NCBI RefSeq assembly: GCF_950295315.1
Contig: NC_080171.1
Location: forward strand, 94,458,470-94,522,469
Direction of reading: 5' to 3'
Length of the DNA: 64,000 bases
From: Erinaceus europaeus
Lineage: Eukaryota > Chordata > Mammalia > Eulipotyphla > Erinaceidae
Part shown: piece after piece, positions 46,346 through 57,174 of the stretch
How the letters are laid out: every line of letters begins with the position of its first letter
Position numbering within the stretch: position 1 is the stretch's first letter
Translations under genes and position numbers: made by a program
Notes under the pieces: model-generated
Told to the model about the DNA's origin: nothing
What the model saw: only the letters and a program-made list of their open reading frames with translations
Database searches by the model: none

Positions 46346-46960
46346 AGTGGACTATGGACCTCTGGTGCTATTCTCATCCTCAAGTATTCCTATCAGTTTT
46401 ATATTTAACCTTTTTATGGAGTCTGCTATTTCAGAGTTGCTTCATTCTTTCTAAACCTTTATTCTCCCTCATCTTTAAATGAAAAGAGTGAACTAATTGT
46501 ATCTTCTAGATTGAAAATTCTTCATTCTGCATATGTGAGTCTATTTCCCCAGCCTTCTACATGAGCTTGAACAGCATTCAGAGTGTCTTTCACTCCCAGC
46601 AGTTCTGTCTGAAGTTTTTTTCTTTCATGCTTCCTAACTGCCAAGCAATTTCTAATTGAAGTTCCTGTTTCATGCTTTCTAGCTTCTTAGAAAACTCTGT
46701 TCTGAAATCCTCTTTTGTGCTTCTTAATTTTTTAGTCAAAAATTCCTTCAACTCTTGAGTATATTTCTCCATGTTATGCTTAGATTCTTGAAGAGTCTTC
46801 ATAATGAGGTTTCTGTATTCTTTCTCTGGTAGTCTCTCTACATCTGTAATTTCTTGGGGTCCTTTTGTTTCATTTCTGAATGACTGATATGCCATGCTTA
46901 TCTGTTTATTTTTGTTTCCCTGCTTGTGCATTTATTGTGCTGGTGATTACTGACTAACAG

Positions 46961-47995
46961 GTGGTGCTGTTGTTGTAATCTCTGGGCTTCTTTTGTTTAT
47001 ATGTGTCTTGGTGGGTGGAGTGGAGGTTGGGTTGTGATGTCATATGGTCACAAATGCTCTCTGTTTTTTGTTGTTTCCTTGCCTTAAACTCAGAAGGCTA
47101 AAACCCCAAGTCAAAGATTGACTGGTCTTTAGCTCCTTTCTCTTTTCCTTTGACACTGGGAGATACCTTCACTGTTTGATGCATGTATAAGGAAATGGTG
47201 TAGCTCAATGCCATGCTACATTGAGCTTTAATTCCTGTATTGGACTTTCAACCCATACCCCTTCTTGTCCTAACCATGCACAAGCACCCACCTGAAGCTG
47301 CAGATGTTTTAGAAATAGTTGATGGATTCAGTTTGAGTCTCTTGTATTTATTTGTTGTCTAGGGAGGAGATCCAATCTGATCCCTGTTACACCATGGCCT
47401 TACCTCCCAGAAGTCACCTGACTGGTTCTTACTCCACCCACTGTCTTTCTCCATTTCAGCTGAGTTTATAGATGGCTAGTACTTCAACTCTTACCATATC
47501 TGAGTCAGTATTCACCCTGTCTAGATCTAAATTACTGGAGGATGGTAGAGGACAGAACCTGTTCCTGAAACTTCTTATTCCTAATTGCACTTTGTTCATT
47601 TGTTTGTGTTTGTTTTCAAAATTCTACATCTTCTCACATTTATATTGCCCACAATATCCCCCTTTGGGACTTTTTTTCCTATTACAACTCTTATATCTTT
47701 GTTCTCCTATATCTTATATCTTCTCTGAAGCTATTCACATGCTTAAAATATTGAGTTCAATATTAGGGAAATAGGTTCCCTCTGCCAGAAAGAGTTCTCC
47801 AAATTCCAATTCACTCTTGGAAACCTCAAATTCTGAAGTAAATATCATTTTGCATATATGTAGTTGGGTATTTATTGCATTTATGTACTTCAGCTATTCT
47901 TACTCATACTTCTTTGACCATAACTGAACTCTCAAACACAATCAAAACCTACTTTTCAAGATACAATCTCTACAATGCTTCTGTGGTTTCATTTA
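46961..47995. other. intergenic, nothing recognised
   Basis: May include the 5' UTR of the L1 to its left, but I see no certain feature. The open frame at 47472-47774 has no recognisable family. Confidence 0.4.
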
Positions 47996-48185
47996 TTTAG
48001 TTAGTTATTGGATAGAGACATAGAGAAATTGAGAGGGGGAAGGGGGATAGGAAGGGAAAGAGACAGAGATGCACCTGCAGCCCTGCTTCACCATTTGCAA
48101 AGATTTCCCCCTGCAGGGGGCTTGAACCTGGATCCCTACACACTGTAGTATGTGCACTTAACCAAGCATGTCACTGCCTGTTCCT
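47996..48185 (-). repeat. SINE-II copy
   Basis: Minus strand: tail TATTTAGTTAGTTATTGG at left, GA-rich block, CCTGCAGGGGG box, B-box-like GGTTCAAGCCCC on the minus strand, and a tRNA-like head at right. Confidence 0.72.
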
Positions 48186-48369
48186 GTTTCTGTGATTTCT
48201 ACAAGAAGAAACGTAGTATAGCCTACTTCACTAAGTTAAGGGAGAATAGAATGGGAAAGATGCTAGTTTGAATGGTCAAATGTAGAGAATCAGACATCAA
48301 CAGATTGATCAGTAACTGAGGTCATGCAACAACAAAAAGTGTGTCTTGGATAAAATTTAGGAAGCTGAA

Positions 48370-48540
48370 CAGAGCGATTACTTTCTCAAGACTTTTCCTA
48401 AGATCTTTGTCAGAATAATCTAAGACTATAGGCATTATCACTTTTGCCTTGTAGAAAACAAGCAAGAGATGAAGTATCTTGTTTAAATTCATAAAATTGT
48501 GTGCCATGCAAAGCCGGAATTGCAATCATATCTGTCAGCA
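48370..48540 (-). repeat. possible MIR fragment
   Basis: Minus-strand pattern of the MIR type (AGATGAAGTATCTTGTTTAA, AAAGCCGGAATTGCAATC), diverged. Confidence 0.4.
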
Positions 48541-48666
48541 TCAATCCTATGTACTCATAGCACAGACTTTATAGACAACTCCCCCTTCTTTAGTGCATAA
48601 ACTGGAATAAGTTACCCCCTCTACCAGATTTAAGAGTCTAAGTCAGGACATATACCTAACGTTCTA

Positions 48667-48685
48667 TCATCTTTTTTACTTTCAG
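48667..48685 (+). promoter_or_regulatory. splice acceptor for OR coding exon
   Basis: ATCATCTTTTTTACTTTCAG ends at 48685, 7 nt before the ATG, at the same distance as in the paralogue at 28585. Inferred as the 3' splice site of a leader intron. Confidence 0.65.
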
Positions 48686-48692
48686 GAGAGCA

Positions 48693-49622
48693 ATGGTAAG
48701 AGGAAACCAGAGTCATATCACTGAATTCCTGTTACTGGGACTAACAAGTGACCCAAAACTGCAAGTGTGGCTCTTTTCCAGCTTCCTCTCTATGTATCTG
48801 ATTAATGTGATTGGCAATTCAGTCATCATTGCAGCCATTCTGGGAGATGCCCGCCTCCATACTCCCATGTACTTTTTCCTCTCTAACCTATCCCTGGTGG
48901 ACATCTGCTTTACCACTGTACTTGTGCCACAAATGTTAGTAAACATATTGACTCAGAGAAAGACCATCTTCTTTGCCCATTGTATTACTCAAATGTATTT
49001 TTTTGTAACCTTTGGGATCACTGACAGCTTCCTGCTGGCTGCCATGGCCATTGACCGCTATGTGGCCATCTGTAACCCACTGCATTATACCACCACCATG
49101 AGCCCCAAGCGCTGCCTCCTCCTGGTGATAGCATCCTGGGTGGTGTCCCACCTCCACTCCCTCACACACACCATTCTCATGGCCCACCTCTCCTTCTGTG
49201 GGCCCAACATCATCCACCACTTCTTTTGTGATGTCCAGCCACTGCTAACACTCTCCTGTTCTGACACCTCTGCCAATGAGCTTTTGGCTTTCACAGAGGG
49301 CTCCTTTGTGATCATGAGTCCCTTTATCTTCATTATTGTCTCCTATGTCTTTATCACCCGGGCTGTTCTGAGAGTCCCTTCTGGGGGAGGCAGATATAAG
49401 GTCTTCTCTACCTGTGGCTCCCACCTCACAGTTGTGACACTATTCTATGGGACTATAATATCTGTGTACATCCGCCCTTCATCTACCTACTCAGTGTCAA
49501 AGGACCGTGTGGTCACTGTCATCTACACAGTAGTTACTCCCATGCTAAATCCTTTTATCTATAGCCTCAGAAATAAGGACATGAAGCAAGCCTTGAAAAA
49601 GCTCGTGAGGAAAGCAGAATAG
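48693..49622 (+). CDS. olfactory receptor, family 1 (paralogue of 28585)
   Basis: 309-residue class II OR: NQS glycosylation site at 5-7, GN at 41-42, LHTPMYFFLSNLS in TM2, AIDRYVAIC at the end of TM3, three ECL2 cysteines, KVFSTCGSHL in TM6, and TPMLNPFIYSLRN in TM7. Unlike its partner it has the usual Phe and Thr in TM2 and TM7. The N-terminal about 27 residues are also nearly the same as in the partner, the TM1-ECL1 part (29-108) is the most different, and codons 109-248 are identical. TM2, ECL1 and TM3 start are where ligand contacts partly lie, so the pair may differ in odorants while sharing TM3-TM6. Intact; likely functional. Subfamily not assigned. Confidence 0.95.
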   Translation: MVRGNQSHITEFLLLGLTSDPKLQVWLFSSFLSMYLINVIGNSVIIAAILGDARLHTPMYFFLSNLSLVDICFTTVLVPQMLVNILTQRKTIFFAHCITQMYFFVTFGITDSFLLAAMAIDRYVAICNPLHYTTTMSPKRCLLLVIASWVVSHLHSLTHTILMAHLSFCGPNIIHHFFCDVQPLLTLSCSDTSANELLAFTEGSFVIMSPFIFIIVSYVFITRAVLRVPSGGGRYKVFSTCGSHLTVVTLFYGTIISVYIRPSSTYSVSKDRVVTVIYTVVTPMLNPFIYSLRNKDMKQALKKLVRKAE

Positions 49623-49826
49623 TATACTCCTGTGTACTATTCATTCACACAGTAAAAACTCATGACATAACTGCTTTATGGCAGGAAAAGTACTCAATTA
49701 TGAGTATGAAGCAAAGTTATATATCACTAATAGCTCCTATATTCAAAACTTTATTAAGGTATCTAAGTTAGTTTCAGTAGAGGATTACTCTACTTCTCAT
49801 AAAACATTAGTAAAAAGAGGCAAGGG

Positions 49827-50105
49827 GGGAGTCGGGCTGTAGTGCAGCAGGCTAAGCGCAGGTGGCGCAAAGCACAAGGACCAGCATAAGGATCCCGGTT
49901 TGAACCCCGGCTCCCCACCTGCAGGGGAGTCGCTTCACAGGCGGTGAAGCAGGTCTGCAGGTGTCTATCTTTCTCTCCTCCTCTCTGTCTTCCCCTACCT
50001 CTCTCCATTTCTCTCTGTCCTATCCAACAATGACAACAACAATATTAACTACAACAATAAAACAACAAGGGCAACAAAAGGGAATAAATATATAAAGTAA
50101 ATATA
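49827..50105 (+). repeat. SINE-I, short form, with target-site duplication
   Basis: Near-consensus. Flanks AAAAAGAGGCAAGGG at about 49812-49826 and again after the tail at about 50106-50120. Confidence 0.9.
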
Positions 50106-50111
50106 AAAAAA

Positions 50112-50245
50112 GAGGCAAGGGAGATACCATAATTGTTTTACAAAAAGACTTTCATGCTTGAAACTTCCATATCCCAGGTTCAATTCCTTGTATCACCAGA
50201 GATGAGCCAGAGATGAGAAGTACTCTGGTAAAAATAATTATTATT
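50112..50245 (+). repeat. SINE-IV copy
   Basis: GGGAGATACCATAATTGTTT, GACTTTCATGCTTGAAACTT, B-box-like GGTTCAATTCC, AGAAGTACTCTGGTAAAAAT and an ATTATTATTATTAT tail. Confidence 0.7.
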
Positions 50246-51106
50246 ATTATGTTGATATTTAATTATTTTTATTTTTTAAATCTATTCTAAAGATTAAGCA
50301 TATTACATATATGATCAGAGTTGTAAACATATGTAATAATAAAAAAAGAAGCTTCTGTATTAATACTTTTAATGTCATTCATGTAGATAAGCTCATACTT
50401 AGCCTCAATAATCAGTGTTCTTCATAAACTAAAACTTGCTCTGAGAATGGTGTATTACATCAAAGAAAAGGACTCTGGGTAAGAAAGAAGAGGGAAGGAC
50501 TGGAGAGAACCATGAGGTCCTGGTGTGTGATGATATTTAAGATCCTAGATTGTGGGTAAGAGTGTTCTAGAAACAACTTTCATAGCAAAGAAACTCGTAT
50601 GTCAATGACTGCACTATAAACTACTACACCCTCCAGACACACACACAAAAAAATTTTAAAAATAAGTAAGTCAGTGTTCTCATAATATGGATTATAATCT
50701 TATGCGCACACCTTCTTGGATCTGGCTAACAGATTTTCCTGTAACCATTAAAACGGAGCATAACTTCTCCAAAGATATTTACATCTTTGTTAAAGGAAGG
50801 AAATTCATCAGCAGAGTACATAGATGCTGAGGTTCTTAGTCTTAGTCAAAGAACTTCAATTACAATTACTGTTAGATATTGTGACTACTATTAAGTCACT
50901 ACATGTCTTTCAGACTCACTTTTCTGATGGTTGTGGCAATCAATAGAAAAATCCAAGTCCACCATTTAGTGACTTGGACAATTTATTTTACCTCTGTGAG
51001 CTTCAGTTCTCTGATTTTGAAATTACACTGCTTGGACCAGAATCCCAGATTCCTACTTACCAAATCTATAATCTTGGTTAGTATACTAGCCTCTCTGAAC
51101 CTCAAT

Positions 51107-51110
<4 letters not shown>
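50246..51110. other. intergenic with a MIR-like piece
   Basis: No gene. Bases about 50965-51070 (AGTGACTTGGACAATTTATT, CTCTGTGAGCTTCAGTTCTC) look like a plus-strand MIR core. Confidence 0.5.

Positions 51111-51168
<58 letters not shown>
51111..51168. repeat. (AT)29 microsatellite
   Basis: Perfect AT repeat of about 58 bases. Confidence 0.97.
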
Positions 51169-51170
<2 letters not shown>

Positions 51171-51389
51171 GCTGTGAAAATTAAATGAAGTGAAAAGTGT
51201 TCTAAGACATTAAGTATCTAAAATATTTATTTATATTACTATGTTAAATAAAATTATAATATTTAAGAATCATTACAAAGAAAGCATACAACACGTATCT
51301 GTACCTTCTTCCCAAATAACCTTCCAAGTGTTATAATGGGGTGGGAAATTGTACTTCCCACTGATTCAGTCAAGATGTTTTCTAAAATT

Positions 51390-51870
51390 TACTAAAAGTT
51401 ATTCTATTTTACCTAATGCCCATCAATAAATAAGTGGATAAGCTATGGAATATATATTCAATGGAATATTACTCTTCTGAAAAAGAAAGAAATACTACTG
51501 TTCAGTTTTAAAAGATGGTATCTTTTGGGGGAAAATGGATAGTATCGGTGGTAATTATGCTAAGTGATACAAAAGGTGAAAGACAACTTCCAGGAAGTTT
51601 GGCGCCTATGTAGGATATAGATAATTAAAGCAAATGAACTTGCAAACACAAAACACAAAACCCTACTACAAATATAGTAACCAGACTATTAGACTTCATG
51701 AGAACACTAGTGGTTAGAAGGTGCAAGTGATACACAGGACTTGGTGGCAGGTATGGTGATTTGCATACATATACGTATGGTCTGAACAAAGAATCTTGAA
51801 ATCCTATGGTTTTATAAACCTCTACTAAATCACTAATAATAAAAATAACAAAAATAAATTATTCTGTCTT
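51390..51870 (+). repeat. L1 3' end fragment
   Basis: Plus-strand L1 ORF2 end and 3' UTR (AAGTGGATAAGCTATGGAAT, AATGGAATATTACTCTTCTG) with an AT-rich tail. Its last part (GGTGGCAGGTATGGTGATTT, CTATGGTTTTATAAACC) resembles the 3' end of family B. Confidence 0.7.
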
Positions 51871-51924
51871 TATGATTTATCACTGTGTTAATTTTCTTTT
51901 TTATGATTTTTATTTTAATTTTTA

Positions 51925-52437
51925 TTATCTTTATTTATTCATTGGCTAGAGACAACCAGAAATTGAGAGGAAGGGGGAGATAGAAAGGGAAAGAGGGGAG
52001 TCGGGCGGCAGTGCAGTGGGTTAAGCGCACGTGGTGCCAAGCGCAAGGACTGGCATAAGGATCCCAGTTCGAACCCCGGTTCCCCACATGCAGGTAAGTC
52101 CCTTCACAGGCAATGAAGCAGGTCTGCAGGTGTCTATTTTTCTCTCCCCTTCTCTGTCTTCCCCTCCTCTTTCCATTTCTCTCTATCCTATCCATCAACA
52201 ACGACATCAATAACAACAACAATAACTACTACTACAATGAAAAATAACAAGGGCAACAAAAGGGAAGATAAATAAATAAATATTAAAAAAGAAAGGGAAA
52301 AAGACAGAAAGACACCTGCAGCACTGCTTCACCAGTTATGAAGCTTTCCCTATACAGGTGGGGACCAGGGACTTGAACATAGGTCCTTGTGCACTATAAT
52401 GTGAGCACTTAACCAGGTGAGCCACCACCCAGCCCCT
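51925..52437 (-). repeat. SINE-II interrupted by SINE-I
   Basis: Left piece 51925-51994 (tail and GA block) and right piece 52291-52437 (CCTGCAGC box, head with GGGCTGGGTGGTGGCTCACC on the minus strand) form one minus-strand SINE-II. The plus-strand SINE-I inside separates them. Confidence 0.82.
51995..52290 (+). repeat. SINE-I, short form, nested in SINE-II
   Basis: Head GGGAGTCGGGCGGCAGTGCA, A-box GGGTTAAGCGC, B-box AGTTCGAACCCC. Flanks GAAAGGGAAAGAG before and GAAAGGGAAAAAG after, with one difference, duplicated from the host GA block. Confidence 0.9.
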
Positions 52438-52444
52438 AATTATG

Positions 52445-52930
52445 AATTTTTTCTTTATATAATTTTTATTTATAAAATGGAAACACTGACAAGACCATAA
52501 GATAAGAGTGATACATTTCCACACAATTCCCACCACCAGAACTCCATATCCCATCCCATCCCCTGATAGCTTTCCTATTCTTTATCCCTCTGGGAGTATG
52601 GACCCAGGGTCATTATGCGGTGCAGAAGGTGGAAGGTCTGGCTTCTGTAGTTGCTTCCCTGCTGAATATGAGCATTGGCAGGCCAATCCATACTCCCAGC
52701 CTGTCTCTCTCTTCCCCTAGTGGGTCAGGGATCTGGGGAGGTGAGGCTATAGAACACATTGGTGGGGTCATCTGCCCAGGGAAATCAGGTTGGCATCATG
52801 TAGCATCTGGAACCTGGTGGCAGAGTAATGAAGCAGAAAGGTTGGCATTCCACACCTAACATCTCTGGACACAGTCTGAAGTAAAACATGCCTAGGTGGT
52901 ACTGGTTGCATTGACTGTGTTAATTTACTA
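52445..52930 (-). repeat. family-B copy
   Basis: Minus strand: A/T tail at left, then CACAATTCCCACCACCAGAA, GGAGTATGGACCCAGGGTCA, and a body to about 52860-52930. Intermediate between the compact and long forms. Confidence 0.75.
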
Positions 52931-53129
52931 AGGAATTCCAAAGGTTATGGAGGCTCCTCAGTGTACACAATAGCAAAATGACACTAACCCTTCTTCCTCC
53001 ATCCATTATCCCAATTTCATTTCCTGTAACTTTCAAACAATATATACAGTATCAAAACTTCCATGAGGAATGTTGTACAACACATCAAACTTCTAAAATG
53101 TGAACTATAGCTAAGAAATATAAAGAAAA

Positions 53130-53700
53130 GTTTGGCCACCTTCCAGGCACCAAGCTGCAGATGCTACCATGACTCCATCCTGACTTCTCTGGGCAGATGA
53201 CCTCAGTCAGCAATGTGTCCTGGAACCTCGCATATCCAGAGCTCTGATCCAATAGGGAAAGACGGAAATAGGCTGGGGATATGGATTGACCCGTCAATAC
53301 CCATGCTTAGTGGAGAAGCAGTTACAGAAGCCAGAACACCTACCTTCTACTCCCCAAAAACAACTTTGATCCGTACTCCCAGTGGGGGAGAAGTGATAGG
53401 ATGAAGATATGAGGGCTCTGAATTCCAGCTCCTTCAGCACCCAGAGAGAAAGAAAGAAAAGGAGAAGGGCATATGGAGGTAGTTACGTTGTCATGAATGG
53501 CTTGGAGGGGAAGAAAAGATTGAGTCATAAAAAGGGGGGACAACTATGTATAAATGTGGACAGATAGTTGTAGAGAAGTTGGTTGGTCCATATCTACAAC
53601 CTTAGGGGAACCGTGGTGGACTGCAGTGGGGAGACTGAAGATTCAGAACTCTGGTGTTGGGAGTGATGTGGATTCAAATCCCTGTAGGCATGTAATTCTG
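53130..53700 (+). repeat. family-B, long 3' form
   Basis: Plus strand: CCAGGCACCAAGCTGCAGAT to GGGAGTGATGTGGATTCAAA. It carries the longer 3' section also seen at 19560-20215, which is absent from compact copies. Confidence 0.75.
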
Positions 53701-53701
53701 T

Positions 53702-53702
<1 letters not shown>

Positions 53703-53752
<50 letters not shown>

Positions 53753-53795
53753 GAAGGAAGGAAGGAAGGAAGGAAGGAAGGAAGGAAGGAAGGAA

Positions 53796-53852
<57 letters not shown>

Positions 53853-53878
53853 GAAAGAAAGAAAGAAGGAAAGAAAGA
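53703..53878. repeat. (GAAA)n/(GGAA)n tetranucleotide tract
   Basis: About 176 bases, all purine on the plus strand: GAAA units, then a block of GGAA units at about 53750-53800, then GAAA again with a few GGAA near the end. It grows from the tail of the family-B copy at its left. Confidence 0.97.
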
Positions 53879-53956
53879 GTAGAAATTAAACTTCAAAAAA
53901 AGAATCAGTGTTTCCATTTTATAAATAAATTTTTTTTAAAAAAAAACTTTAAACAG

Positions 53957-54645
53957 TGTCGGCGTTCACGCAGGGTGACAGCCAGCAGGAAGGTGAATCC
54001 GACCAGCTCTCTCTCGCTAGCTCAAGGGATGACTCGAAGCAGAGACACCGGGAGAAATGATGCATTCTCAAATCTCGTTTATTGGCAGGTGGTCATGAGT
54101 TTAAATAGAAAACAAAGGACATTATTCAAATATGTCAGAAATGATAGGTTTCTTAAAGGTCAGCTTGCCCCTATGGTAGGGGGCTGGTTATGTCAGGAAT
54201 TTGATGAGATACATAAAGGTCAAGATAATTAGTCTCCTGATGCAGGCATTTAATTACCCAAAGGCGTTTGAGGGGAGAAAAGGGGTTGAACCAGTTAAGG
54301 CGAGATAGAAAGAAGATAAGCAATTTTGATGCAAATTAAGGACATCAAAGGGCACTGCTAGGAGTGTGTGATAAGGTATCTTCTCCTCTGTGATCAGAAG
54401 GTGTGGTGAATTTTGAGTAAATGAATCTTAAAGTAGGCGGCCATGTGGCCTGCAGTTAATGGAGAGGGGCAGTGAGGTCTCTGTGGGCTTGAGAGACTAA
54501 CAAGGCAAGCTTAGTCTGGGAGACCTTTTCCCTCTTGGCTCACCTCTATGACGAGAGAGACTAACAAGCGGGGTGTCTATCCAGACCTCCATCCAAGGAT
54601 GGGAGAGCTCACCTATGCTCTACCAAGCTATCACATAGTCCCACA
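53957..54645 (-). mobile_element. probable solo endogenous retroviral LTR
   Basis: 689 bp that begin TGTCGGCG and end CCCACA on the plus strand, so the minus strand starts TGTGGG and ends CCGACA, the TG...CA ends expected of an LTR. On the minus strand an AATAAA lies about 120 bases before the 3' end, followed by a GC-rich, U5-like stretch. It splits a family-B 3' end (53700 and 54650). No retroviral genes are present. Class is uncertain. Flanking bases (AAACAG and AAAATA) do not give a clean duplication. Confidence 0.65.
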
Positions 54646-54775
54646 AAAATAAAGGAATGGGACACAGAACTCTAGTGGTGGGAACTATATGAAATTATAT
54701 CCCCATTATCTTATAGTCTTATAAATCATACTTAAATCACTAATTTAAAAAAATATGCTCATTCCCCCCAAGAAA
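54646..54775 (+). repeat. family-B 3' end
   Basis: GGAATGGGACACAGAACTCT, AGTGGTGGGAACTATATGAA, ATAGTCTTATAAATC and an A-rich end, matching 20110-20215. Confidence 0.65.
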
Positions 54776-54779
54776 AAAT

Positions 54780-55735
54780 AAAAGAAAAGTTTGGGGAAAA
54801 GAGGACAAAGCCATGAAAGAATAGACTCCAGCAAAAGGTGGTCCCTGCCAAACACCATCATCAACAGTGAATTACAGGGAAACCCCACCAGCTGACAGTA
54901 GGATTTTCCTGAGACACCCAAGCATCAGTATATTACTAAGACACACCAGCCCCTCAGGGTATTACACTAAAACTCTGTTTAAGGGACAGCAGGCATTAGA
55001 ACAGTATAAATAAAAAAGATGATACAAAAATCAAAGAAAAAAAGAGCTTGTTCTTTGAGAGAATAAATAAAATGGATAAACAACCAGGCTCACAGGGGTG
55101 GGGGTGAAAGTCATAATAAAAACAAACAGAAATGAAACAGGCAAAATTATAACTGAGACAGAAACATAAAGGATTTTAAAAGAATATTATGTACAGATAT
55201 ATGCAAACAAGTTGGAAACCATAAATGAAATTAACATAATCTTAGAGTCATGCCAACTACCAAAACTGCCCCAAGGAAATACACTCACTAATTTGTGCAG
55301 AAATTAAAGCAGTAATCAAGTCTCTCTAAGAACAAAAGCCCAGGCATAAATAACTCTACTAATGAATTCTAGGAAGATTTTCAGAAAACACTAGCACCAA
55401 TCTTACTCAAAGCCTTTCAAAATACTGAAGTTGGAGGAATTATCTCACGAAAATTCCATATAATTCTAACATCACTCTCATTCCCAAAATAAAGGACTCT
55501 ACAAAGAGAGAGATAGAGAGGTAAACCACAGGACAATATTCCTGACCAACAGTGATGCAAACAACCTTGTAAAATCAAATTCAACAATATATAAAGAAAA
55601 TAGTCACTCATAACCAAGTAGGATTCACCCCAGGGAAGCAAGAATGCTTCAATAGTAGCAAATACAACAAAAGTATATAACACATCAATAAATATGGGGT
55701 AATCATTTGATCATTAGATGCAAAAAATGGGGAGG
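54780..55735 (+). repeat. L1 ORF2 fragment (start of RT)
   Basis: Plus-strand L1, diverged, from the linker through the start of RT (AATGAATTCTAGGAAGATTT, CCTGACCAACAGTGATGCAA, CAAGTAGGATTCACCCCAGG). Many stops. Confidence 0.72.
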
Positions 55736-55736
55736 G

Positions 55737-56010
55737 GGGAGTCGGGCAGTAGCTCAGGGGGCTAAGCGTTCATACAAGGACCGGTGTAAGGATCCAGATT
55801 CAAGCCCCTGGCACCCCACCTGCAGGGGAGTCACTTCACAGGCGGTGAAGCAGGTCTGCAGGTGTCTGTCTTTCTCTCCCCATCTCTGTCTTCTCCTCCT
55901 CTCTCCATTTCTCTCTGTCCTATCCAACAACAACAATGTCAATAACTATAACAATAAAAAATAAGGGCAACAAAAGGGAATAAGTAAATAAATATAAAAA
56001 ATAAATAAAA
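55737..56010 (+). repeat. SINE-I, short form, head altered
   Basis: GGGAGTCGGGCAGTAGCTCA, with a deletion between the A-box and the CAAGGACCGG segment, then B-box-like ATTCAAGCCCC, CT block and a TAAATAAATA tail. Confidence 0.85.
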
Positions 56011-56014
56011 TAAA

Positions 56015-56380
56015 ATAATAGTCAAACCATATCTGTGACCTTGGGAGAACTTCTGCAGTTTACAGTGGAGGGAATGTGGACATGAGACTCTAGTGGTGGG
56101 AAAGGTGTTGAATTACACCTCTGTTTTATAATTTAAAGAATTATTATCTTTATCTATTTGATAGAGAAATCCAGAAATAGAAAAGAATGGAGAGGTAGAG
56201 AGGGAGAAGAATAGAGAGACAGCTGCAGCCCTGCTTCACCACACATGAATCTGTCCCTCTGCAGGTGGGGATGGGTTCTTGAACCCAGTCCTTGCACACT
56301 GTAACAGGTGCACTCAACCAGGTGCTCCAGAACCCAGCCAGTGTCTTATAATTTTGTAAATCAATATTAAAATATGTATT
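56015..56380 (+). repeat. family-B 3' end split by SINE-II
   Basis: 56015-56135 (TAGTCAAACCATATCTGTGA, AGTGGTGGGAAAGGTGTTGA) and 56342-56380 (TGTCTTATAATTTTGTAAAT) are one plus-strand family-B 3' end. The minus-strand SINE-II at about 56138-56340 lies between them. Confidence 0.7.
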
Positions 56381-57174
56381 AACACCCCTTGCCCATCTTC
56401 AAAGTGCAATTATGAAATGCATCACATGTAAAAAAAAAGAACCCTTGTCATATTGAGAAATTGTTGTTCAATTCCTAATTTCTTTTTCCCACATTGATAA
56501 ACTGGGTTTATTAAAAGCAAGAATATTTATGCTTCAAAGAATAAGAGAGGAAAGAATCCAGAAAGTAGAAAAAAATTGTCTGAATGTCCTATATGTGATA
56601 ATAGAATGGTTTTCTGAATAAGTAAGAACTTTCAAAACTCAAAAAAATAAGAACAAAAATAATCAAATTGTAAAATGGCCATAAAAGTTATTCTACAACC
56701 CCCTGGGAAGATGACCTCACCAATGTGTCCTGGAACCTCACCACTCCAGAGCCCTACCTCACTAAGGAAATAGGAGTGTATATTAACACCATTGCCACCA
56801 TCAAAGGTCTTTGTCCCTACCCCACTCCCCATCGTGAAGCTGAAAAATCTACCCTCACCCTCCACTCAGAGTTTTTGACTTTGGTGCAATAATCCAAACT
56901 CAATCAAATTCTACTTTGTGTTTCCTTTTCTGTTCTTCTTTCTCAACTTCTGTTTGTGAGTGGAATCATCCCATACTCATCTTTCTCTTTCTGACTTAAC
57001 TCACATAACATAATTCCCAAAATCACCTCCAGTTCCATCATTTCACGCTATGTATGCTCAACCATGTGCAGCACCACCCAGCCTCCTCAGTTCCATCATT
57101 TCTATGTGCTCTTTTTTACGTGTGATGCATTTCATAATTGCACTTTGATGATGAGCAAAGGTTGTTAATACATA
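56372..57174. repeat. 60-bp inverted repeat around mixed debris
   Basis: Arm 56372-56433 and the reverse complement of 57115-57174 agree over about 60 bases with few mismatches (shared core AAAGTGCAATTATGAAATGC). Between them are a family-B piece (about 56700-56775, +) and an L1 3' UTR-like piece (about 56860-57060, -). Confidence 0.85.

Larger units (their letters stand above)
43258..46960 (-). repeat. older L1, truncated within ORF2
   Basis: Minus strand, 5' side at right: ORF1 coiled-coil-like open piece at 46590-46931 (KHNMEKYTQELKEFLTKK), ORF2 EN region about 44400-45200, RT start about 43270-43760. The 3' part of ORF2 is missing and a T-run (43258-43269) sits at the break. Two SINE-I copies are nested in it. 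Confidence 0.7.

Noticed and set aside
53594..53917. 107-codon minus-strand Phe/Leu/Ser frame
   Set aside because: Translation of the GAAA/GGAA tract.
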